Assembly (NCBI RefSeq): GCF_030867095.1
Contig: NC_081831.1
Location: 20,436,001-20,500,000, forward strand
DNA length: 64,000 nt
Source: Alligator mississippiensis
Lineage: Eukaryota; Chordata; Crocodylia; Alligatoridae
Reading direction: 5' to 3'
In this document: piece by piece, positions 34,401-46,400 of the stretch
Layout: the number at the start of each line of letters is the position of its first letter
How positions within the stretch are numbered: position 1 is the stretch's first letter
Made by a program: the position numbers and the translations under genes
Notes under the pieces: model-generated
What the model was told of the DNA's origin: nothing
Seen by the model: the letters and a program-made list of their open reading frames with translations, nothing else
Database searches by the model: none

Positions 34401-37400
34401 GGGTGGATTCAGAGGGGGTGCAGCAGCATGGTTGCATCCTCCCTCCCTCCCCTTCTGCCCCCCTTTGTACATCACATGCTTTGTGTACTCTTAGAGCTCA
34501 ACAGCATATCAGCTGAGCTTCTGCTGGGGGTCTTCTCAGAGTCCTGGCCTTCAAGCAGCTGTGGAGCACAAGGGGTGAGCACTGCTTCTGTTCACTCTTT
34601 CTTTTCTTCCTCTTCACCCCCAGATTCAGCAGCAGAGCAACGGAGGGCAGGAGTGGCTGGCAGCATGTTCAGCCCATTGTTCCCCACGCAGGCTGGCTGT
34701 AGAGTCCAGGGGCTGCACACTGCTGTCACTTGTCCCCTCTCTTCCTTTCTCCTGCTGCTGAATTTGGGAGAATGCGGAGGAGACAGACCCTCTGCTGACC
34801 AGCTGGTGAGCTCATAGAGCTCTTGATACATGCAGAACTCCCAGCAGGAACTGTGCTGACATGCTGGTAATCTCAGAGAGTTCACTGGTATCCAGGAACA
34901 TAGAGAGCACTTGCAATCACACCCCCTTTGGCAGTGTGGCGCATGTACAGTAAACTCACTTTACTGCACACTGCTGAAGGGGGTGTGGCTGCACCCCTGT
35001 CACTGCAATCATGGATCCACCAATGGGAGTGTGTTCATATTTTGTCTTAAGCCCTTTAAAGAGGCTGTTCAGCAGTAATGCAGAAACAAATTGGCTGCTG
35101 TTCCTGATCTTGGGGTGAGGAGGATACCTGTCCTTTCCCATATTCCTCTCTGGGAGTCTGACGTGTCTGGGGACTCCCCATTCACTTGATAGACTTCTGC
35201 ATGGGGTTAGTAATAGGAACCTAGTGGTAGTGAAGGGTCACCCTGCGTTGTCTGTTGAGGTATATACCTGAATCCGTTAGAACCCTGAATTTAAGATGCC
35301 CCCCCTCCCCAATGAATAGATTGTGTGCATGGAAAACTTCATAAATTTGTTATTATTTTCCATGTATAGAGTCTGCTTATTGGAAGGTCATATTAAATTC
35401 TTCTGGGGGGAGCAGACAGTAGGGGGCCAAGTCATGCGGGGCCATCAGGAGGCGAGAATCAGGTGATTGGGGGGTGGGGGGGTCAAACACTTGCCTCCAG
35501 GCCACCTATCCTTCCCCTCTGCACTTAGTCCACTTGTGCCTGCCTGCTTGCTGCCTCTGCCCCTTGCCCTGCCCCTTCTCTATCCTTGCTTCATCCTAGA
35601 GCACAAAGCACAGCTCCAGCTTGATCCCATGGCAGCTGAGTTGTGGTAGCTTCAGCTGGTGGGGGAGGAGATTGGGGTGGAAGGGGGGACCCAGCGTGGG
35701 GGTTGGCAGAGGCATTGCAGGGCCAGGCAGCAGCTGCCTGCTCTCCCACCATCTCATACTCAATTCCAAGAAGAGGGGCTTTCCCTCCCATGTTAAATGG
35801 CGGGGGGAAGGGGACAACTCCTAATCTTAGAATCAAGTAAATATGGTATTCCAGAATATGATGTACATGTTGAATCTTTCGCTGCTGTAACCTGCTCAAC
35901 TTGGTGATCCATTCCCATTCTCTTCCAATATGGTGTTTGAAACAGTTAAAACAAATGTTTCCACTTGTAAAGTGTTACCTTTGGATAAGTGTATCTTGTC
36001 ATTGTTAGGTTCATTTTAGATAGCAAAACTATGGATTTGTGTTTAATTATTTTATGGATTAGTGATTCTCCAGAGTGCAACATACATCTATTTGATGTCT
36101 TAGAACAACTAGGTTTTTCATTTATTGCTGAATTAACTTAAATGTATGAAATCATCACAAGTGTAAATATTTCCATGAGGGATCACTCTCTGAAAAGACT
36201 CCTGTATATTTATTTATTAGTACGTAAACCAATATGAGTGGCTGATATGCCTTCTTGGAGAGGAAGCAAAAGCTCCACTAATTTAGGACAGTTCAAAGTC
36301 TGCTTGTTTTGCTACTGCCCCTCCCCACCATTTATAGGGAAAGAGGATATCAGTATTCATTATTGTTAAAGTGGTGACTTTCATGCAGTAGGTTTCTTTA
36401 GAAGTGTAGGGACTGAAAGGTACAGCATAAAAACACACATGAAGTTTGATTAAGTTCTAGCAGTGACACTTCTCTGGTTCTATACCAGCTTTCTTTATCT
36501 AATCCATCCCTGATGTGACAGCCTGAATTTTTTTTTTTTTTTTTTTTAAGAGCAGTCATTCCCTTCATTAACCTTCTTGCACCAGTGATCACATATTTAA
36601 TGTCCCCATGGCATATAATTGTGAAGGGTTTACCAAAATTAATCTCCGTTTATATTTGGTCACCATTCAGTGATTTTTACATCCTTTGCAAATTGCTGTA
36701 ATGCTATTCACTTTGTTTAGTACAGTGGCCTTAATACTTTTAATTTTTATTCTAAGTGACAACTTGGGCCAAAATGCAGAAAGGGGTATTACATTATTTT
36801 GTATAGAATTACTTTACTTTCCGGCATTGTCAGCCTTAATTAAGATGCAACTAGAATTTGCTAGAGGAAAGATTGTGCTGTTTATGTGGCTCTTTGAGGG
36901 GGGTCATATTTATTACAGTTAGAATGTATTTTCTTTCAAATTAAACTCTTAATGAAAGTAAAATGTTTCTCCCATCACTTCTCTTTGTAGACATTAATGC
37001 AAGTTCTTACATGCACTAAAATATTAATATTAAACCACGAAGTGCTGTTGTACTAAGGAAGAATGGAAAAATTGAATGATTCCAAAATCTCAAAGTTGGG
37101 AGCGTCATAGTGTTTGCAAGGACCAGGTGAATGGAATATCCTCATCCTTTCTTATTGGCTGCTCAGTGAACTACAGCAAACTGCACCTCGGTAGTTGATG
37201 TCTTGCATATACCTAAGAGAGCAATAATGAAATGGAATGAATTGTGTATTTGATTTTACATGCATTACTTTGGTGTCTGTTGCTGTAGTGTGCGAATGCT
37301 GGGCAAAATATAGGAAAGGTTGTTTGATTATTGTGGGACACCAAGGTGTTGCCACTGATAACTGCCCTAGCAACCTTTTCAAAAGCTCCAGCTTCCATTT

Positions 37401-40400
37401 TAAAAATGCCTCTGCACCTTAGAGTCACTGAAAATTAATGAAATTCAGGCTTAAGCTTTTAAATACCTGAGGGGTTTTTTTGTTTAAAGTAAAATGGAGA
37501 TGCCTAAATCATATAGGTGCCTCTGAAGACTTTACCTGTGCTCTGGCCAGAAACATCCTTTCTTACAGCAACAGCATTTGAATATTAATTTTATCTGACC
37601 AGAGACTTGTCTTATGGCCTGTCAATTACCAAAAATATTTTCTGATGATACTGCAAAAGGAAGTGAATTTATCAGCCTGGGACCTATAGCTGAGAGCATT
37701 TGATTCAGTCTCTCAAACAGGGTTGAAGGGAAGAATACTGTACTCCAGATTATTGCATCTATGCAGGGCCTTGAGACAGACCACTTGACTGTAATTTTTA
37801 AATTTTTACATCTTCCATTCATTCACAGAACTACATATACCATCTGTCTCCTGTAGCACCTTTCATCTTGAAAGATGCTAAAATACTTAATCTGCACAAT
37901 ATACTGGACTCACCGCACTCATACTAAAAACAGCTCTCTAGCAGTCCACAAAGATTCCATACAACTGCGTATACCAAAATGAAGAATCCTGGCTTCCGTT
38001 GAAATTATAGGGGGTCTAATAATGCAGAGTAGATACTTTTCATTCCATCCAGGAAGAGCACACACCAACTGCTGAAGCTTCCTTAGCCTGACGAAGGGTT
38101 TTTGAACCCGAAAGCTTGCTTAATAACTATTCTCCAACCGTTTGGGTTGGTCTAATAAAAGATATCAAATTCACCCAAGGAACCTTGTCTGAGTAGATAC
38201 CCAGGCTACTTTCTGGTACTTTCAGGAGGAGGAAGACATCAAAGCAAAATGCATTTGGGTGAAGCTGAAAGGTGAAAGATGCTGCACCGATATAATGGTG
38301 GGGATTTATTATAGGTCACCAAATCAGGAAGGGGAGGTGGATGAGGCACTCTTCAAGGAAGCTTTTGGATGACTGTTGAGGAAGTTTGTAGATGACAGAA
38401 AACTGGGAAGGATTGTGAACATATTGGAAGATGGAAGCACAAGTCATAAAGATCTCAGCAAATTGGTAAGCTGGGCTAGAGCTAGAACTAACAGGATGAA
38501 GTTCAGTGCAGACAAATGCAAAATATTACACCTTGAGAAGAATAATAAAAAAAAATACAAATACAAAATGGGTATCACTTGGCTGGATGACAGCACTGTG
38601 GAAAGGGATTTGGGAGTCTAGGTAGATCACAGACCTGATACAAGTCTGTAGTGTGGTGCAGCCATGCATAATGCGAATGCAGTTTGGGGATGCATCAATA
38701 GGTGGGATAGTGCCTCTCTACTTAGCACTGGTTAGGCCTCACTTGAAGTACTTTGTGCAGTTCTGGGGTCCACATTTTAAAAAGGACGTGGAGAAGTTAG
38801 AAAGGGTCCAGAGGTTGGCAATAAAGCTGATCAAGGGTTTGGAAAACAAGTCATATGAGGAGAGGCAAAGGTGTTTAAGAGGGAACATGATGGCGGTCTT
38901 TAGATATTTGAATGGCTGCCATAAAGAAGAGGGAAAGCACCTTTTCTCTTTTGCTGCAGAGGATGTGGTCCAATGGCTTGGAGTTCCAGCAAAGTAGGTT
39001 TGGATTGGATATCCAGGAAAACTTCTACACTGTTAGAACAGTGAGACAGTGGAGTAGACTGCCTGGGGAAGTTGTGGACTCCATTACTGGAGGTAATCAA
39101 GAAGAGGTTGGACAGCCAGTGGTTGGGGATGATCTTGATGAAGCCATGCTTATGTTCTACTATGGGCGTTTCCCACGCTTCTAGGGTTTGCTGGTTGTTC
39201 CCCCTTCTACTCCTCCCCCCTCCTCCCTTTCCTGCTACATGTCAGGGTATTTTTAAGCGTCTCTTGGAGGCATTGAGTGTTGGCTTGAACCAAGGCTGAG
39301 GACTTTGACTGGTGTGTGCCAGTGCTCCTGCTGGGACCAAAGCCAGATGTTCCTGGCAAAGGGTTCTTGCCTCTCCTCTCAGAGTGAAACCAAGCTCCAT
39401 ATTGGGGTGAGGAAGGAATTTTACGCCATGGTCAGATTGGTATGGACAGGGTGGGGGTTGTTTGGGGGGGGGGGGGGGGGCACGGTGCTTTCCTTCCTCT
39501 GGCTCTCTACCCAGGATCTCTTGAGCATATATTGACAAACTTTTATAGAAGCAGGACATTGGCTTCTGTGGTTCCTGTGCTTTATCTGTGGCAGATCAAT
39601 GTCTATGTTGTCAGGGTTGATGACAGTGTTATGTAGAGTTTTAGATTATGGTTTTGGATATGGAACATCCTGCCTCAGGAAGGGGGTTGGATTAGATGAC
39701 CTTGGAGGTCCCTTCCAGACCTACTTCTTTTATGATTTTAATGCCTGGCATTTGTTGACGGTACAGAATGTGTACCTTGTATTCTCACAAAGTGTACTGT
39801 AGTCTTTAAATGACCCTAGTGGGTCAGAACCATGATTACTGTATATGAAAAAGTTTTATATTCATATTTTTAAGGACGGGTAAATAGAAAGAGCTGATCT
39901 TAGAACAGTGGGGATAACTAGTGAGAAAACTTACTTTTTTGCTCCAAACTTCTCATTAGGCCTTCAAGCTCAGTTTCATTAGTAGCACTCATCAGCCTCT
40001 ATAGGAGGGCAGTTACCATGGGAACTCTAAAATTTTGCCCTCTCATCACTTTAGGTAGTTTAGATCTCTGAACAGTCAGGTTTGGGACACACTTTTGTGG
40101 TTGGGACTGCTGCTGCATTGAGACGAGAAACTTTTTTCACTTATTCATAGATTGTTAGGGACTGGAAGGGACCTTGTAGATCACTGGGTCCAGTCCCCCT
40201 GGAAAAGACAGCTGGGGTCAAGTGACCCCTGCAAGGTGACTGTCCAGTCTCCTTTTGAAGATTTCCAGGTTAGATGACTGCACCACCACTGGAGTGAGTT
40301 TATTCCACAGCCTGGACACCTTGACTATGAAAGAGTTTTTCCTGGAATTAAGCCTGAAGTCGCCTTCCAGGAGTTTGTATCCAGTGGTCCTGGTCTTACC

Positions 40401-43400
40401 CAGAGGTGCCCTGGTGGACAGCTGTTCACTGAGTTCTTGATGTACTCCCCTGATGTAGCAGTAAGCTGTTACCAAGTCCCCTCTCAGCCTTCTCTTCTGT
40501 AGGCTGAAGAGGCCCAAGTCCCTCAGCCTTTCCTTGTATGGCTTGCCTTGCAAGTCCCTGATCATATAGGTGGCTCTTCTCTGGATCCTCTCAAGTTTTT
40601 CCACGTCCTTGTTGAAGTGCATGCCCAGGCTCCAGCTACAGTCTCACCAGTACGGAGTACAATGGGAGTATCATTTCCTTAATTTTACATGAGATGCAGT
40701 GGTTAATGCATGCCAGCATGTTGTTTGCCCTGGTGGCCACAGCATCGTACTGCTGGCTCATGTTTATGTGATGATTGATCACTACCCCTAGGTCCCTTTT
40801 GGTTGTGGTGCAAGTCAAATTGTCACCACTGAGCCTGTAGGTGTGTTGGGGATTGTTTGCCCCCAGATGGAGCACCTTACACTTCTGAGCATTGAACTTC
40901 ATCTGGTTCCAGTCCACCCAACTCTCCAGCCTGTCCAGGTCCGCCTGTATCTGCAACCTATCTTCTGACGTGACCATGCTCCCCCATAACTTGGTCTCAT
41001 CCTCAAACCTGCCCAGTGAGCTTTTCACCCCCACATCCAAATCATTGATAAAGATGTTGAAAAGCACTGGTCTAAGCACGGACCCCTGAGGGACACCACT
41101 GGCCACTTCTCACCAGGATGACACGGATCCATTCATAAGAACTCTCTGAGTCCTGCCATGCAGCCAGTTTTCCACCCACTGAACTGTTGAGCAGTTAAGC
41201 CCACAATCTTCCAATTTTTCCACAAGGATATTGCAGGATAGTAGATCAAAAGCCCTTTGGAGGTCTAGGTATATAACGTTGACCTTCTCTCCCATGTCCA
41301 GGTGGCGAGAGACCTGTTTGTAGAAGGAGATGAGATTGGTAAGACAAGACCTACCCACGATGAAGCCATGCTGGCTGTCATTCAGAATCCTACCCTCAAC
41401 AAGCATATCGGACATAGATTCTTTGATGAGCTTTTCCAGGATTTTCCTTGGGATGGAGGTGAGGCTGATTGGCCTATAGTTGCCAGGGTCCTCCCTCTTC
41501 CCCTTCTTGAAGATGGGCCCTCTTCCAATCCTCAGGGATCTCCCCTGTGTGCCACAATTTCTGAAAGAGTTTTGCCAGGGGTTCTGCAATGTGGCTTCAG
41601 CCAGCTCCATCAGCACTCTCGGGTGAAGTCCATCCAGTCCTGCTGACTTACAAATGTCTACCTTTTCTAGTTGGTTTTGCACCAGCTCAGCATCCACAGT
41701 GGGAAGGATATCATTTCCACCATGCCCCCTGTGATCCTTGTCTCGCTTGTCTTTCCCTTCAGTCCGGTGAAATACTGAAGCAAAGTGGGCATTCAGGAGT
41801 TCAGTTTTTTTCCTGTGTGTCCATTACCAGCTGTCCTGAGGTGTTAAATCGGGGTCCCACACTTCCATTTGTTTTCCTTCTGCTCCCTACACACCTAAAG
41901 AAGGACTTCTTATTGTTTGTGACTCCCTTGGCTAACTTAAACTCATTCGCCACCTTAGTTTTCCTAATCATCTCCCTACAAGTGCAGACCACTATTGTGT
42001 AGTTCCCCTTGAGGACTGTCCCTAGCTTCCACTGTGTGTATGCCTCTTCTTTTCTTTTTCAAGAAGACCATGATGTCCCTATTGAGCCAGGAGGGCTTGC
42101 CAGCCCTTCTGCTGCCTTTCCTCTTCATGGGAATAGTTTTTCTTTTGTGCTTCGAGGATTATGTCCTTGAGGAATGACCACTCTTTGTGCACCCCATTTG
42201 CCTTCTGTCCCTGGTCCTATGACCAAGGAGTTTTGAGACCATGTTTCCAGAAATGAAAGGCTAATGTTTCATCTTACTGTGCTGCCCAGTCTGGGAAGTA
42301 GTCTTCAAATGAAACAGAAAGAGGAGTTTCTGGTCTCAAGTGCATGAAAGATTAGGTGCTGATCACAGCATCATAATCTGTTTTTCTGGGGAGCAATAAT
42401 GGATTATGGAGAAACAGAGAAGCTGCCTTTACTTCAGTGGCCTCTGATATGATTGCCCATATTGTAGTTTCCGCTCAAAATCATTTTCCTTTTATTGGAA
42501 GAAAGGGAGTAAGAGATCTCCTAATATAGCAGTTGATAGTGGAAATCAGAGCTTCCTGTTTTAACATTGACTGTATTACCAACTCACCCTTTCCAGGATT
42601 CTCTGAGACAATTTAGTTGAGATCTTGCGTGGAAGGCACCATGGAAAGGCCAAATATGACACAAAGGGAATGTTGATTTACTATTTAAATTAATCTGGAT
42701 TAAGAATAATCTGATTGTGATACTCTAGGCTGTTGAACATGGAGTATGTTAGTGCTTAGGGAACACAGGAGACACTAGTATAAGCTATGGTGTGAATTTA
42801 TAACTCTTGTGTAGATGCACATTGTGTTTCAGAAGAGTCTTTTTTGTTTAATTTGTGTTACTGTGAAAGGGGTTTGCCTGTTTGAGTAGTTATACTACTA
42901 TAACTATTTCTGTTTACTAATTATACCAGCATATTTTATAAAGCTTTCAATTGTAGAAGGGCCCTCACTAACCAACACTTTGTATTTTCTTTCAGTGAGA
43001 CTTTTACCTGAATGGCTTCTTCATTTTATAGTAATCTGCAATAGAACCTGCTCAAGACATATGTGCATATTTCAGAACAGTGGTGGGAGCTGTAGAGGGG
43101 GGAGGCAGAGCAATAGACACAAAAATTAACCCAGTGTATTTCCCTGTCAGTGCAGGGAAATATTTCCTCATCCAGCAGTGGGATGAGGGGGTTATGGCCG
43201 AGTTCTGCAGAGGAAGAGTGTCACAGCTCAGCTGGGCCTGCCTCTCAGTGAATTGGGGCTTGGGAGTTTGGTGGGGGTGGGGAAAGGAGTGACTTAATGG
43301 CCACTATTCCCCCACTGTTAAATGTCCTGACCTGTGGGGAGCCTGACAAGCTAAGCGTGATGGCGCTGCAGGTTGAGCACCCCTGGCTAAGCCCTTTTTG

Positions 43401-46400
43401 CGTCAAGACAAGAGCAATGCCGATGAGCAGCTCTTCTTCCTTTGGAGGAGTGCTGAGGACTTTGACTTAAGGCTTAAAAGGATAACTTTGTGGAGCCACT
43501 GAAATGCTACCTGGACTTACAGTACTCTGCCTTGGGAGAATCCTGTGTCTTTGTGAAATCAGCAAATGCTGTTCTAAAAACCAAGAGCTGCCTAAAGTAT
43601 GAATTAATCACTTAAACAGGCATTCAGGGTATATAGACAAGAGAATATATTGAATTATTCTTGTCCTGATCCTTCTAAGTATCAATCTGTGAATCCAAGC
43701 TGTGGTGCCTAAACCCTGGACACTTCAGGGAGAACTACTATATAGTGGTATCTATAAGGGAATGTTCAGTTATTCAGCAGTTGTCATATGACCAAGGTTT
43801 TGTTTAAAATTCAGTCTTGCTGATCATTCTTCCAAAGCTGCCAGTCTTAATGTGTGGCCTTGGTCTAGAGTAAGAACTGGTTGACTAATCTAAGTTACTT
43901 GGGAAGTTTTATAAGAATTATCAGTGAAACAATGCTTTTGAAAGTTAAGTCCTCACTTGTTAAGCAGTGACATTAGCCCCCTGATTTTAACCCTCCCGCC
44001 ACCCCCCATCTTTTATATTTGGGTGCACTGCTAAGCCTTATAATTAGTTAAATCTGCTCCTATAATCAAAAGCTATCTACACACTCCACTGCTCTGTGAC
44101 AATTTCAAAGATTTAAGTGATTAACGTGGCGGAGGCAGTGGGTGGCTAATTGGATAAGCTTTAATCTTCACACCACCAAAGCGAAACATGGTAAGATCAG
44201 AGGAAGTAGGAAGTTATGCTTTGTTGTGTGGGAAGGTAGTTACCAAACATGTCAAAAAGATTATTGTAAAAGGCAGATCCATTGTCATGACCAAAACTAG
44301 AAGAATAGAGCAGATTATTAAAAAAAGAGACAGTATCACAAATTGTTTTAGACTTGCTTATGTTGGCTTTTCTAAATGGCAAATATATTTTCATTCTTGC
44401 TAGCTAACCAGTTTGGCAGCCACTGCAAAGAGTTGTATATTCCTGATTTTATTTCGTTAAATAAGTTTAAAATCTGGCACTGTTTTGCTTTTGTGTGTAT
44501 TCTCTGAACTATTGTGCTAAGTGGTTTGAAGAAGTCTTTAGAGACACAGAATTTCCATTTTAGTTCTATTTGCAAAAGCTGGTAATAGTCTGAAATTTTG
44601 GGGGTTTAAACTCCAAAATGCAATGAAAACTAGTTAATATAGCAAAGTATGTTCTAGACTAACTAGTTAATATAGCAAAGTATTTTCTAGACTCATGTCC
44701 CACTGAAACCAAAATTACTTTCATAACTGTATCAGTCAGTAACTTAGGTTTGTTTTGAAACTTAAAGTGAAAAACTAGAGGTCATTGCCTGATCCTGGCA
44801 AATCCTTTTTACTTTCAACAAAAAGATAGAGCTTAATATTGAAACTCATTGTGCTAGTGTCGTGTTGGCTTTAATTTGGGCAGTGAATGCAAAATGAAAT
44901 GCACCATGTCAAATGAATACAAAAGAAATATATGGGGGTGTGCTGGCTTGATTTAGAACAGAACTGTCCAACTGGTGGCGTGCAGGGAGCAGGCCAGTGC
45001 AGGGGGCATCCTGGAGCCAAGGAAGTGGGTGCAGGGGCACTCACCTGCCCATGTGTGCAGTGCAGTGCAGTAGCGTGGGCGGGGGTGCCTGCATGCAGGG
45101 CAGCAGGGGAAAGGGGGAGCTACCCTCTACACATGCGGTGCCATGGGAGCTTGCTGCTGTAAAGAGACGGCAGGGCCATGGTCCCTGCAGCATGTGGCCT
45201 GTGCTGGTGCAGCCCCTGCGATGTGCAGCCTGGCCACTGAGTTGTTGAACTTTCCTGATTTAGAGCCATGTTAAAATATTTTTCAGTCGTGGTGGTTCTA
45301 GCTCTTAGCCAGCAGAGGTCTCTGGCTCACTATAAATCCTCACAGAGTGGCTGGACCAGCTTCTTAACTTTGAAATGCGCTTGGGATAAAATGTTAATGA
45401 ATCTTCTACAATGTTGTATGGCAAAAGCCTGTCACAGACAGCATAAAAATTAATTTTGGTTATGTTTTCTGGTATTTTGGTCAGTTAGCCCAATTTGTGT
45501 TTTATTCATAGAATCCACAAAATTTGTACATGTATACGAGTTTGTATGGTACCTGATTCACATCCAGATATAAAAGTGAGAAACTCCTTTGATTTTAAAA
45601 AGTGTTAGATTTTGATTTTGATTCTACATGCAGTAACAGAATGCTCATATTATCTGAGACGGGTAGTAAAAATGTCTTAAGGTTTGATAGTGATGCATAG
45701 AGAACTGTTTTAAAAATGTCCTTACTGGGTTGTTTTAGTTTAATCAAAAAACCCACTCCTGAGATCCTTTCATACCCAATGCTCCCAAAAATTTGATTGC
45801 AGTTTTGGATGCAAAAAGGTTGTATGTTATTTATACTTTGTATTGTATTCTTCCTGTAATAAGAATAAGTAATAAACCAACATGCATTTGCAAGGATGGG
45901 AAATCTTCTGCTGTTGAGAGAAATATTTACGTGAAGTTATTTCACTATTTGGATTTATGTAACTTGGCACACTAAAAACTTATTTTCCATTATAACTAAG
46001 GGAAAAGTCTGTAACAGCAACAGCCTATAAGTCTTTTTTTTTTTTTTAATGGCTGTTCCATTTAAGAACAAGATTTTTCTTATTTCTTGTTCCTGTTAAG
46101 TTGAACCAAGAAACAAAGGAAAGTAAATATGAAGAAGGAAGTCAGAGAGTTAATGTGTTTGTTTTTTTTTAAATGCAGAAGTGTTACTTGTCGGACTTGA
46201 CTATTGCTGCAAAGTATTAGTGCATTTGTGTGATCTTAGTCCATGCTAATGTACTGAACTCTGGTGCTGCAGGAAGGATGCCTTCAGTATCTCTGGAGTG
46301 TTAACCCCACATCTTGATTTAAAAAAATAAAATAATTATCTCTAAACACACACACACGCATGCATTCACACATACACTTCTCAGTGCGTTTTGAAGCTAT

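Noticed and set aside
46349..46375. CA-rich repeat 'acacacacacgcatgcattcacacatacac' as a Z-DNA or regulatory element.
   Set aside because: It is short, interrupted and typical of ordinary intronic simple sequence.
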